This document shows positions 12,155-23,000 of a DNA stretch of 64,000 bases, piece after piece. The notes beneath the pieces are model-generated. The model was not told the origin of the DNA. It made no database searches and worked only from the letters and a program-made list of their open reading frames with translations. Location: NCBI GenBank assembly GCA_019054805.1, contig JAHQIY010000007.1, positions 1,989,501 through 2,053,500 on the forward strand. Reading direction: 5' to 3'. A program made the position numbers and the translations under genes. Within the stretch, counting starts at the first letter, position 1. Each line of letters opens with the position of its first letter. This DNA comes from Brachionus manjavacas. Its lineage: Eukaryota > Rotifera > Eurotatoria > Ploima > Brachionidae.

Positions 12155-13085
12155 AGTTCACAACTGAGTCTTTCAGCTTTCTTAAAGCTTCCTCTTCTTC
12201 TTTTTCCCATTTAAACTTTGCATTTTTCTTCACTAACTTGCGAAGTGGCTCAACAATATCAGCATGCTTGTTGATAAACCTTGAAGCATATGTACTCAAT
12301 CCGAGTAAACTATGCACCTCGCCTGAGTTTGTTGGAGTCGAAGCCTCAACTAGTGCTTTTACCTTGTCTCCTGTTAACCGAATCCCATCTTTAGAAAACT
12401 CTAATCCGGAAAATTCAACCTTGTCTACTCCAATCTTGCATTTATGGTTAACTGTAAGACCCTTTTCACTTAATCTCTCAAGCAACTTTTCCACTCTTTC
12501 ATCATGTTGTAGAGCTCCTTTGCCAAACACTAAAATATCATCCATTATGTTCTTTACTCCATCTAAGCCTTGCAATGTTTGCTCAATCACGTGGTGGAAA
12601 ATTTATGGAGCGGCATTTATTCCCATTAGCAGCCTTTTGTATCGATAAAGACCGGAAGAGGTGCTAAAAGTGGTGATGTGTCTGCTCGACTCGTCAAGTT
12701 CAAGTTGATGGAAGCCTTCCAACAAATCAAAAATGGAGAAGGTGTCAGCACCACTCAAATCGCAATTGATATCTGTTTTTATGTCTTCCACAGTTGGTAA
12801 GACATATCTTGTACGATTTATTGCTTTATTAGCAGGACTTGCGTCTAACACAAAGGCGCTATCACGCTTTGGAACAAGCAATTCAGCTAGTAGCCATCTT
12901 GTTGGCCCTTCGGCCTTCTCAAAAATATAATTTTCTATGCCTTTCAAGACAATCTCTTCCATCTGCTTCCTCATACTAAACGGCACTCGAGGCCGCTTGA
13001 TCTGTACTGGCTCAACTGCGTTGTCAATATCCAGCTTAACTTTGAATCCTTTTAACTTTCCTATTCTACCACTAAAGACGCTTGG
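12060..13085 (-). pseudogene. pol: Reverse transcriptase of gypsy pol, with premature stop
   Basis: From about 12986 the frame shows RPRVPFSMRKQMEE, a palm region (TFSIFDLLEGFHQLELDE), LLMGINAAP, then an in-frame TAA at about 12603-12605, and continues HHVIEQTLQGL and IMDDILVFG, the catalytic box, where the first position is Met instead of the usual Tyr/Phe/Val. The stop is consistent with a single G-to-T change from Glu. A further frame change lies near 12121-12154 at the start of RNase H. Confidence 0.85.
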
Positions 13086-13459
13086 ATATTTTTGCTTATA
13101 AAAATCAATTGATTTGCACCTAAGCTATTTATGATTTTAACCACTCCTAGCCTGTCGGCAGCCTCAAAACCAATCAAACACCTCTCATTGCCCTTCACCA
13201 CTGCCACATCAGCTTCTATCAACTTGTTTCCATTCTCGATTTTCGCTCTAAATTCGCCTACAAAACTAATTGGAACCGGATTTTGGTAACCATACACAGT
13301 GCAGTTAACTTTTCTTAGCTTGGGTTTATCTTTTATCGAGTTGTACATAGATTCATTTATAACATTCATTGACGAACAGGTATCTATAAACAATTCCGTA
13401 TCTAAATTGTTAACTCTAAAATTAAGTTTTGGTAATCTGGAACCCCCAATAGCTAAAAT
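13086..13459 (-). pseudogene. pol: Protease-like region of gypsy pol
   Basis: It continues in the gag frame after the UAA. LFIDTCSSMNVI resembles the aspartic-protease active-site loop (D-T/S-G), with Cys in place of Gly. The frame drifts out at a run of A residues near 13088-13092: the stop at 13061 closes the first frame, while the linker to reverse transcriptase (KLKGFKVKLDIDNA) is in another frame. A one-base indel explains this. Confidence 0.65.
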
Positions 13460-14317
13460 TTAACCAGGGCCATCCTGTAGGTTCAAACAATTCACAGCCT
13501 TAAAATTCTCTCTATTTTTGCTTCTACATACACTTTCAAAATGGTTCAATTTCTTACATGAGTTACATGTTTTACCCTTTGCTGGACAATATTTTATTCC
13601 CATTTGGTGTTGGCTGCCACAATATCCACATCTAATGTTTTTCCCACTTGTTCTTTTTGTAGAATTAAAACTTGTTCTCTGGCTCTTCTTAGAACCTATT
13701 GCTGCAACGATCTCATGACCACCCTCCATTTGCTTGGCTTGTAGTCTTGATGCCTCCATCGCCCTACCCTCTTCAATCAGTCTATCAAGGGTCATATTTT
13801 TGTCTGACAGCGCTCTCTGTCTCAATTGATCACTCAAGCAACCTTGAATTATCTTTGACTTGATCATTGATTCAGGTTCATTAAATTGACAGCCATTTGC
13901 GAGGAGTCGTAAGCGATTTACAAAAGTATCAAAAGGCTCATTTCGGCTCTGTTTTGCGATTGCAAATATAAATTTCTCGTATTCGGGATTAACTTGAGGT
14001 ACGAAAAATTCATCCAAGACTCGAATCATGTCAGTATATTTGTGCTTCGATTCCTCTTTGGTCTTGTACATCTTGTATACAGACTTACCAGCGTAATGTA
14101 AAAGACTTGCTTTGCATACTAAATCAGCAATTTGAGACAGCTCTTTTCCGTGTTTTGCTATCATAAAGTTCTCAAATCTATCTTTGTACTCTAACCATCT
14201 CACACCAACAGAATTTGGCTCAATATCTGGATTGAATTCTGGAAAATCCAACGCACTCATCCTCTTTTGGCTCAAAACTAATTGCTTAATGCTCACTGCG
14301 CCAGATGAAATATCCAA
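13460..14317 (-). CDS. gag: Gag polyprotein of gypsy element
   Basis: Open frame of up to 285 residues. The first ATG (14317) lies in the last bases of the LTR and would be read through the primer site; the ATG at about 14263 (MSALDFPEF) is a more natural start. The body is capsid-like (helical, YKDRFENFM near the start, FDTFVNRLRLLANGC in the middle). The C-terminus has two cysteine knuckles, CGYCGSQHQMGIKYC and CNSCKKLNHFESVC, for RNA packaging. The UAA at 13460-13462 is followed in the same frame by the protease region, so pol may be expressed by readthrough, or the stop may be a mutation. Confidence 0.85.
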   Translation of the reverse strand: MDISSGAVSIKQLVLSQKRMSALDFPEFNPDIEPNSVGVRWLEYKDRFENFMIAKHGKELSQIADLVCKASLLHYAGKSVYKMYKTKEESKHKYTDMIRVLDEFFVPQVNPEYEKFIFAIAKQSRNEPFDTFVNRLRLLANGCQFNEPESMIKSKIIQGCLSDQLRQRALSDKNMTLDRLIEEGRAMEASRLQAKQMEGGHEIVAAIGSKKSQRTSFNSTKRTSGKNIRCGYCGSQHQMGIKYCPAKGKTCNSCKKLNHFESVCRSKNRENFKAVNCLNLQDGPG

Positions 14318-14511
14318 AGATTAAGCTTGTTTTAAAATCTTTTATTAAATAGCACGCCCCTCTATAAAGTAAAAGAACTGGTATTTATATTAAGTTTAAG
14401 TTGGCTCAGCCAAGAAGCCTCAAACCTTATCCAGGGTTATCTTAGAAAGTTCTAGAATGTTCAAAATCTATTAGCCAAAATAAACTCAACATTTATACCA
14501 AGGATACTACA
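14306..14511 (-). repeat. 5' LTR of gypsy element
   Basis: 206-bp copy upstream of gag in the minus orientation; it would carry the promoter. It starts TGTAGTATCC on the minus strand, a start seen in many gypsy-group LTRs. Confidence 0.9.
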
Positions 14512-14796
14512 ATTTTGCAGGTATCCAAGAACATTTTCTCTCTTATTTAGGTATTTTTTACTACTAATTTAATTGACTTTCTCTCAAAAGGTTATATCCT
14601 GAAAGGTCTTACAGACAGACACAAAAATAAAGAATTTTTGTATTATTTTCTTTCAAAGTCATTTTGAAATCGAAATCAACCCTTAAAAATTTAATCTTTC
14701 ATTAAAAAATGTATTATTTCCTGATCGTCTTTTGATTATTTAAACCACTTTAATTTTATTTTTAAAATATTTTCCAATTACTTGAATTGACTTTAT

Positions 14797-15545
14797 TAAT
14801 AATAATAATAAACTACGGCAAGCAAGCTTGCGGAGGCGGTCTACTGGGAAATCGCCTATGGTAGCACACTACGCAATAAAAAGAAAATTACAGAAATAAG
14901 AGAAACTGATAAGATTCTGTAATCTAATAGACATTCTTGGTAAATTTGATATACAATACAATACACGAAATAAAAAGTCAAAAAATTAGAAGAAACTGAG
15001 AGGGGTATTTAATAAAGAAATTAAAAAGAAATATAGATAAAATTATCATGTGGTAAAAACTTGGTGGCCGGCTTTAAAAGCATCGTAGCGATTCTTGAAT
15101 TGATTGACTGAGTCATCGATTGTGACCGCAGAAGGCAGTGTATTCCATTGATTTACAACCCTGTTCGTAAAGGAGATAGCCCTCTGCGAACATTTGGTTG
15201 TGGCTTGGCCGGATAGTCTCCTCGTATGCCCCTGATTCCTCTAGCCGGCCCGATTTGGAAGAGTAAACTGTTGAGGACTTGGGGGGTTCGCCCAGCTTAC
15301 CTCGTTGATGCTGTTTACGAGCTTGAACTGTTGAATTATGTCGCCTCGTGCACGGCGATCGTGAAGGGATGTCAAGTTTAGGATGGTAAGGCGATTCTAG
15401 TAAGTCCAATTTTTAATTCTCGGGACTAGTTTGATGGCTCTCCTCTCAACGGTCTCCAGTAGTTTTATGTCTTTCTTGCTAGGAGGGGACCAGACGACGG
15501 CAGCATATTCCAGATGGGGCCTCACGAAAGAAATTATTTTCAAAA
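14797..15545 (-). mobile_element. 5'-truncated LINE, reverse transcriptase C-terminal region
   Basis: On the minus strand the frame reads [33 protein letters not shown], then a TAG inside KNWTY, and continues LTILNLTSLHDRRARGD and NRVVNQWNTLP. These are the thumb and C-terminal parts of a Jockey/CR1-like LINE RT. The 3' end runs to GCTACCATAGGCG and TAA triplets at 14797-14815. GC content is visibly higher than in host DNA. A sister copy lies at 17540-18205. Confidence 0.8.
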
Positions 15546-15904
15546 AGTTCTAGAGTTTAATTAACAATTTTTTTAATTAAATAAATTTCTTTGATTATCC
15601 TCGACATATCTGTTAATATGATACCGAGCTGTAAATATTAAATGTTTGCATTCTTTTACAAGTTTATTTAAGTCTAATTTTGAAACGTTAAAATGAGCTT
15701 CAATTCAATGAATGATCTCAATTTTTGTTTATGTTTGTTGTTTAGATATCAATAAATATTCGACAAAGACAACCAAAATTATTCAGTGATTCAACTAGTT
15801 AATATCAATTAATCATCTGAATTTCAGTTCAAATATAGTAAAATAAAATTTTCTATATTATAAATAAAATAAAATAAAGTGTTAATATGATATTGTTTTT
15901 ATTT
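15546..15904. other. AT-rich spacer, no gene seen
   Basis: No frame, RNA or repeat that I can support between the LINE end and element B. Confidence 0.5.
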
Positions 15905-16850
15905 TTTCTAACTGACAAAAAAAAATATTTTTCGACTGACAAAATAATTTATTTTTTACCAATAAATTTATTAATAAAAAAGTGAATAATTGTATTAAAG
16001 TTAGACAAAAAAAGTTATTTCACAAGACAAAAAAAAATTTAGTACGACAAAACAATTCAAAAATTAATAATAAAATATAATTTTTGATGACAAAAAAAAA
16101 ATTTTAGTAAAAATTAAAAAATTAAACGATTTTTTTTTTCATGGTCTAACAGATTTTTTTTTCGGCGGCTCTTGAGCTACCATCGGTTCATCGGATTGAA
16201 TTGGGATCGTTACTTGTTCGTGGTTGCTTTTTTCAACATCTAGAAAAACATCAATAACATTGGTCTCTATACTTGGTCAATCCGATTGCGTTTTTTTTCT
16301 GTATTAAAGTCAGACATCAAATTTTTTTCAGTAGTTTCAGTTGTTTCTTTCAGTAGTGCACAATACCCTTACCACACTTTTTTAAAGGTACAACAAAATC
16401 TGACTCGTCATCCACGTCATTGATTGAGTCGTCTTGGTGGTTATTCGAGTAGCACTAAAGAATCATTACTAGACATTTTTTTAAATTTATAATGATTAAG
16501 TATTTATTATTTATTTGTTTTCTGTGCTGAGCTAAATAAGAAAAAAAAATAAGAATAGAGTTAATAAGCAAAAAAATGTAAAGAGAGTTTAAAAGACATT
16601 TATTCAATAATAATTAAGCAAATATTTTTGAGACATCTACATGATTTTTTTTGAAAATTAATTGTCAATTCAAAAATTGTCAGTACAGATTAATTATTTA
16701 TTATTTTAATTATTAAAATAGTCATTAGAAATTGATTTTATTTTCAGTTTAAAATTTGATTTGTCAATGTTTAATTTGAATAGTCTTCATTTGTAAAAAA
16801 AATGCCAATTTAAAAGTCTTTCAGTAAAAGTAAAAAAAAATTGACTAAAG
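15905..16850. mobile_element. MULE-like element B with GACAAAA end arrays
   Basis: The left end has six GACAAAA motifs in about 180 bp (15914, 15938, 16004, 16026, 16046, 16089). The right end carries the inverse, TTGTC or TAGTC, at 16662, 16678, about 16718, 16761 and about 16781. The middle (16139-16460) holds a decayed minus-strand coding remnant. This is the same layout as element A with a different motif. I could not fix the exact borders or find a target duplication. A LINE 3' tag (minus) near 16505-16533 sits inside. Confidence 0.45.
16165..16462 (-). pseudogene. Decayed coding remnant inside element B
   Basis: Minus-strand pieces read SINDVDDESDFVVPLKKCGK and, further on, NVIDVFLDVEKSNHEQVTI then AQEPPKKKSVRP followed by a stop. 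Composition (acidic, then a basic PPKKKSVRP end) fits a transposase C-terminus. Stops and frame changes separate the two pieces. I recognise no domain. Confidence 0.35.
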
Positions 16851-17539
16851 ATAGTTTACTGATTTTTACGTAAAATTACGTAAATAGTGAATTTTGAATC
16901 AGGAAAATTCAATAAACTTGGGAAAATTATGGAAAAAATGAGTAAAAAAATAAAAAATTCAATTAAATATTTAAAATTCTCTATTTTAAATAATTGTTTT
17001 AATGTTTTAATATTCGACCTGCTACCACTTTTTTGAATTTCGATGATCACCTTTTAGAAAAGATTCAAAATATATCTTATCATAAGTTTTTTTTAAATAC
17101 CTTTTTTAAACAACATATATATTTGTGCTTAATTTGAACCTAAAAATAACTATTCTTAAGTGAACAAAAAAGAACATATATTTTATATAAACCCCCAGAT
17201 CACTATAAAAAGAGAGACATACTCTCTTAAGAAGTTCTGAACTTAAAACCCTCCTTTGTAAAGTATCAAATGAGCTATTCAATTGGACAATTATTTTTCT
17301 GTAAATCCTAATTAATTTAATTAAACTTTTTAATTGAAACCTTTTTAAAAATTTTAAATACCAATGGCGAAAGGAGTTATTTTACTCAAAGCCATTTATT
17401 TTAAATATTAAATAAACTTTTAAGAAAAAAATCTTAAAGAGACTTAGTTGCTAGTTTTAATAAAGATTCAAAGAAGAGCATATCTCTCTTCATAGACCCC
17501 CCTCTACCTCTAAGTTTAAATTAAATTTCTGATTATTTA

Positions 17540-18205
17540 AATCAAACCAACAGAGCAACGAGTATCCTCGGTCAGCTAAAACGAACCTTCAGACACTGGA
17601 CCATCGACACATTCAGGACTCTCTATTAGTGATGGGATCCGTACAAGCGAACACTTAACCGGCCAAAATTTTCAGAAACCGTGACCGTGACCGCATTAGC
17701 CGGAAAACCTTTAAGCCGGCAGTCATTTGGCCGGTCAGCTAGGCAGTCAAATTTTTGGACCGCCAAAATAAACGGTCTAAAATAAACGGGCGGCCAAAAT
17801 ACCGGCCAACTTTTTGGCGGGCAGAAAAAAAACAAAATCTTAAAAAACTTTTTAAAATAAATAAAGAAAAGTTTTTTTTATTATTTTTTTCAATTTAGTT
17901 ATTTATTTTTTTAAAAATTAATCACATTGTTTCGAAAAAATTTCAATTTAAGTAGCTAACCGCCAAAAATTTGGCCGCATTTTTTGCCGTCCGTATATTT
18001 TAGACCGTTTATTTTGGCGGTCCAAAATTTAGACTGCCTAGCTGACCGGCAAAATGACCGCATCCAACACTACTCTCTATTGTGCTTTCGTAAGGCCTCA
18101 TCTGGAATTCGCCGCCGTTGTCTGGTCCCCATCCAGCAAGAAAGACATGAAGCTATTGGAGACCGTGCAAAGGAGAGCTATTAAGCTAGTTCGAGTTATG
18201 AGGAC
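17540..18205 (+). mobile_element. LINE RT fragment split by a nested hAT MITE
   Basis: Plus-strand coding to 17626 (ILGQLKRTFRHWTIDTFRTL) resumes after 18072 ([33 protein letters not shown]). It belongs to the same family as the LINE at 14797-15545. The reading frame is restored exactly if the MITE and one copy of the target duplication are ignored. It breaks off near 18205. Confidence 0.8.
17627..18072. mobile_element. hAT-type MITE (446 bp)
   Basis: Flanked by perfect 8-bp repeats CTCTCTAT (17619-17626 and 18073-18080), the hAT target size. The ends are TAGTGATGG and the inverse of TAGTGTTGG. Subterminal inverted arms of roughly 100 bp (17722-17820 and 17960-18058) are rich in GGCCGG, TTTTGGCGG and CCGCCAAAATAAACGG motifs, making a large foldback. 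No coding capacity; an autonomous hAT element elsewhere would mobilise it. Confidence 0.88.
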
Positions 18206-18562
18206 CGCCTTACCATTAAATTATATTATAGCATTTCACTTTAGCAAACTAAAATATTTTTAAATATAATATTAATAAACATCAAAAATTTTGAACCTTT
18301 GGAAGAAATCTGCACCTGTATAAGAAGTTATATTAACTTCTAAATAAGACTTAAGTAAACTCTCAAATCCAGATTGATGTACCATTTGTGATGAAATAAT
18401 TAAGAATTTTCGTACTGAGAAACTTGGAATTTTTCGCCAAAAAAATTTTAATTTGAGGTGGAAACTAATGAAGAGATGGAAGTTAAATAAAATCAAAAAA
18501 TTAATTTGCTGACCAGTGCTATTCATTTGATGATCTAAGTCCTTTTTATGCGACTAGTTTTT

Positions 18563-18653
18563 GGTCACATATTACCTTGGTCACCAAATAGTGACCAGTC
18601 TGTACAAAGTTATGTTGGTCACGTGTTTCGAGACCAATTGGTCACATAACTTT
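18563..18653. repeat. Cluster of GGTCAC motifs with inverted arms
   Basis: GGTCAC or its complement GTGACC occurs five times in 83 bp (about 18563, 18579, 18591, 18617, 18640). AAAGTTATGT (18606-18615) and ACATAACTTT (18644-18653) form a perfect 10-bp inverted pair around two of them. It could be a regulatory array, the end of another motif-array transposon, or a small foldback element. Confidence 0.5.
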
Positions 18654-19032
18654 AGAGACTCGAAGACCCGAATATTTTACCTTATTTCTATGAATTTTAT
18701 TTTTGATGGAAAGGAGTTTTAGCTCGATGCAGATAAACTGTTAAAAATATAAAAATAAAGTTATTCATTTTAATCATGTTTCAGATTTCTAGATTTATTT
18801 AATCTCAATAAACATTTTGAATTTGCTAATTCTCTTTTTAATTTTGATTTTATATCCAAATCAAATGAATATTTCTTTCCCAGAAAATAATTAATTAAAT
18901 TTTAATCGAAGATTTCAAATCTAAGGTTAAATATCAATCAAGTGAATTAGATTAAAAAAATTAATTTATAAAAATCAATAATTAGAACATTTAATTTAAT
19001 AATTAATAGTAACAGAAAAAAGAATCGGACAA

Positions 19033-19748
19033 CTAATCAAAAAGTTCTTTTACTAATAATTCATCATTCAAGTCTTTTTCATCTATTTCATAATCTTGTT
19101 CATTAATTAAACTTTCTTTTCCACTTCCATGGCTATCATTCAAATGATTAAACCAACGGGACTCAGTTTCTGATTTTATGAGCGCAGTTCTTGACATAAC
19201 ATTAAGCTTAAAATCAAAAATTTAGCAAACTACTCCAAATTTTATCTTAAAATTGATATACTTGATTAGTTTTTTCTTTTCTTATTTTATGAAGTTGTTT
19301 AATATTTTCAATTTTTTCAACTTTCTTTTGGAGCCTTATCATCTCGTCCATTTGATTCATAACCTCGATTTGCTTCAAAAATGCCTCAGTTTCTAGAAAG
19401 CATTAAAAGATCCATATCAAAAAAATAAAATTTTTGCTACTTGGATCTGTCTGTACTGGTTTCTTTGAATTGTCGATTTCTTAAATAGAAGATAGAAGAT
19501 TTAAATATTAAAATCCTAAAATTTAAAAACCAACTGATCGGCTTAAGAGTATTGGGCTTAATAAGCTGAGAAATTTCCTTTGAATACAAACTAGATTCGA
19601 TGTGTGGTGAAAGAGTCAAAGTTTTCCAAAACTGAATGGCCTGCTCGGTTTGATTTGATACAGATGACTCAAAAATAGTCTTGAATGGACCTTTTCTCGT
19701 GTCTATTTCAACCACTACCACCGATGAAGTTCCAGTAGGTGCAATCAT
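19033..19748 (-). CDS. Uncharacterised 185-aa coiled-coil protein, candidate ciliary gene
   Basis: Four exons close in phase: 19535-19748 (ATG at 19748), 19441-19479, 19262-19392 and 19033-19206 (TAG at 19033). Residues 1-70 form a conserved-looking head (MIAPTGTSSVVVVEIDTRKG, TEQAIQFWKTL, LSPHIESSLYSKEI). Residues 84-126 are a charged heptad-like helix (VMNQMDEMIRLQKKVEKIEN). The C-terminal third is polar and acidic (INEQDYEIDEKDLNDEL). No signal peptide or membrane segment. I do not recognise the family. It is head-to-head with EFHB, 262 bp between start codons, and the shared interval holds an X-box, which suggests a cilium-related role (inference). Introns are 55, 48 and 55 bp. Confidence 0.75.
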
Positions 19749-19804
19749 CTTCGCTAGACAAAATTTGCAAAATTTTAATTTTCACCCAGCAAAAAAATTA
19801 AACG

Positions 19805-19818
19805 GTTGCCATGGTAAT
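19805..19818. promoter_or_regulatory. X-box (RFX-type site) in shared promoter
   Basis: GTTGCCATGGTAAT matches the two half sites of the RFX X-box (RYYNYY, 1-3 bases, RRNRAC) with a 2-base spacer and one mismatch at the last base. It lies 57 bp from the minus-strand start codon and 193 bp before the EFHB ATG, in the divergent promoter. RFX factors drive ciliary genes in animals. A weaker similar sequence (GTATCTATGGAAAT) follows near 19859. Confidence 0.6.
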
Positions 19819-20010
19819 CCTAAAAAATACTAACGCTCAAAAATTTATACACAGCTTAGTATCTATGGAAATGGTTTAGACTTTTTTTTATGTTTTTCCT
19901 TTTGTATTAAACTAACTATTAAATCTTGATTAGATTTTATGCAATTTGTATTTTCTAATGATAAATCATATCAATATTTACTGTTTTTTTACAGATTAAA
20001 TAACTAGAAG

Positions 20011-23000
20011 ATGCAAGATACAACAGCTTCTTTGGCTCCTGTTGAAGGTGCCCGACCCCCTCACTTTGGCCACATTTATGCAGGAAGCTTTAAAGACCTG
20101 AAACCGGACATTCGAGCCGTAATTTGCATATAAGTAATTAAAATCGAGCCCCATGAATGAATTTTTAATATTTAAGGCTGGTATTTTGACTTACGCCCCG
20201 GGCGAAAATGTAGACATGGTGCTGCGTCAACATTTAAACTCGGCACCTAACTCCAACATTTCACCTAGTTTAACTAAATTTAGAGATTACAATTATCCAG
20301 ACGTTGGCCAAATTCGTTTCCACTATGGACATGCTAACGATGCCAAACAATTTGAAAAAATGACCCATGGTATTCATACTGAAAAAAACTATGTAATTAG
20401 AAAATATTTTTTTTCTTCATTTTATCAAGAAAAATTAGTAAAATTTTTTCTAGAGTTCCAAAGATTGTGTCAATCCACCCATTCCAACTCGATTTAATCA
20501 CGTGCGGGGCCAAATGAAAGAATCTTTTTATAAAAGCTCCAAATCTGCTCCATTGGGAAAAATTCCAAAGGGTGTTTTGCCAGAAAAAATCGATCCCTTA
20601 TCGACAACATTCGGAATTTCAACCAATAAATCAGAATCGGCTAAAGAGCTGATTAATCCGGCAAAGCCGAAATTCCTAGTCGAATTAGAGTCAAGTGATA
20701 AGCATGAAATGTATGTTTTTTCCCATGGTGACTATGAACCAGGCGAGCAAAAAGACCGTCTATTTTCCAATTCCTTTGATAGATACAAACGCTTCGGACT
20801 CACTACTCCTGTTTATCATGATGGTCGAATGGCCAAGCAATCAATTAATTGGTTGCCAACTAAAATGCTAGATAAAAGGACTCAGAGCGAGTCGACTCTG
20901 CTAGATGACTTTAGAGAAAAGCATACAAGTCAAATTGGAAAACCATTGGATCCTAACAAAGAAACTAGATCGATAGGCGAAGACCACGTGTTTGGCTTAA
21001 CAAATTTGGGAGATCATTTCACTGCAGGTGATATAATACATGGAAGAGGAGAAGACAAAGTGATGAAAGGCAAAGACCGAGAACGAACCTATGTAGCTGT
21101 ATTGCGTTCTCATTTGGCGCGTTTTAACATTATAAAATTTAAAACTCTTGTTGATGCATTTAAATTTTATGACAAGGTAATAGATATTTTTTTTTGATTT
21201 TTTTGGTTGTTGATTTTTTCAACTATTTAGGACAAAGATGGATTTGTGACTCATGAGGATCTTAAGTTTGTAGCTACTCACAGTGGTTTTCCAGCCAATG
21301 ATGATCTATTGGATAGCTTGGTCAAAGATTGTGATTTTGATCACGACGGAAAAATTAATTTCCTTGAATTTTCGAACTTTTTGTGCTTCAAAGATTCCAT
21401 GAAATCCGGAATTGATGTTAAGCCTACAGGTTTTTTTTTAAATTTGATATTTTTGTTGATTAAGAAGTGATGCATTTCAAAATTAAGCTTTGTACAAATT
21501 AATTTTTTAAATTAAAAGGTGATTAATTGCTTTTTAAAAATGAATAATGTCTCTTAAACCATAGAAAAAAGCATTTTTTATCGAATGAGAGTCAGGTGAT
21601 AAGCATGAAAAGTATGTTTTTTTCCATGGTGACTATGAACCAGGCGAGCAAAAAGACCGTCTATTTTCCAATTTCGCAAATTTTTATCTTGATTTTCACA
21701 ATTATCAGTTCTTAACTAAACCACGCAACAAGTATGGAGGAGGAGTAGCTATTTTAATTAAAGAAGGAATTTAATTTATACAAGATTTTTCTTATGAGGA
21801 ATTCATTCCGAACTCCTTAGTATAAAACTAAATTTAGGAAAGAAAAATGAATTAGTTGTTTTAGTCTTTATAATCCACCCAATGTACTTCTGAACTTTGA
21901 GCTTTTCAAAACAGTTAATAAAAAATGTAGAAACTACATTTTAGGTGGCGATCTAAACGCTAGAACAAAGCAAATAGGCTGCGTAGGGGAAAATGAAAAC
22001 TGTATAATGTTGCAAAGAATAATCAATGAGTAAGACTTTTCAGTAATCAATGATAAGCGTCCTACTTTCATTTTCTACTTTTAATAAGAATTACCTTGAA
22101 ATTCTTGATCTTTTTTTAGTTTCATCTTCATTAATTGACAAAATTACCCACTTCAATGTCTTAAATAGTCAAGAAATAACTAGTGACCATTTCCCAATCG
22201 AAGCATCAATTTCTAAGGACTATCAATTAGAATAAAAATCAACAGCTTAAAAAATTTAACTGTAAGAAAGCGAACTGGCAATTATTTAGCCAGATTTTAA
22301 ATTCTCAAATAGTTATTATCCCTGAAAGTTCCATCACTATAGACCAACTAAATGATAAAATTATAGAAAAAACATTTCGCTTCTCATAAAAGCATTCCTT
22401 ATTTTTCTCAGAATATCTACAAAACCAGTCTTCCCCCGAACATTGTTATTCTGATAAAAGAACGCAGGAAAGTAAGACTTTTAGAAACTTTTAAAACACT
22501 CGCTGTCAAAAGCTCAAGCAAAAATATAATCAACTTACATTTGAGTTAAAGGCCTCTTTAAAAAAATTCTGGAATCAAAATTGGTTTGATTTTATCGAGA
22601 AGATGGGAAAAACCCACTAACAAGATGACCTTTTTGGAAAAAAATATGATCCGAAATTTGTTTTCAGATGACAAGGAATTCAAAACTAATGAAATAAAGG
22701 GAAAATGCTTTGGAGAACTTATCTTCAATATTTAGTCCTAATTCTGATTTAAGAAAGATTGATACTAAGAAAGATTAAATGAATTAATTATGTCTTTAAA
22801 AAGATTGAAAAATGAAGCGGCATCAGGACCTGACCAAATACATAATTTAATGTTAAAAAACTTACCTAGAAATTCATCAATAGAAATCATAGAACTTTTT
22901 AATTTATCTTTTAGAGAAGGTAAGGTCCCGAAAGCGTAGAAAACTTCGAACATTACATGATTCAATAAAATGCCTCTAATTTACAAGATCTAATTAATAA

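Larger units (their letters stand above)
10042..14511 (-). mobile_element. Ty3/gypsy LTR retrotransposon, young copy with broken pol
   Basis: Two 206-bp direct repeats (10042-10247 and 14306-14511) differ at two positions that I could see. They begin and end with TG..CA and carry short inverted ends (TGAAATATCC / GGATACTACA). The flanks share ATTTTG (10036-10041 and 14512-14517). Inside, on the minus strand, come gag with zinc knuckles, a protease-like region, reverse transcriptase, RNase H and integrase, the gypsy order. A primer-binding-site candidate beginning TGGCGCAGTGAGC follows two bases after the upstream LTR. Several single-base lesions split pol, so this copy could move only with help in trans. 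Confidence 0.9.

Noticed and set aside
18272..18526. Minus-strand frame ending SYTGADFFQRFKIFDVY
   Set aside because: Looks mildly protein-like and has an AAG acceptor-like site, but no upstream exon, domain or neighbour supports it; left undecided.
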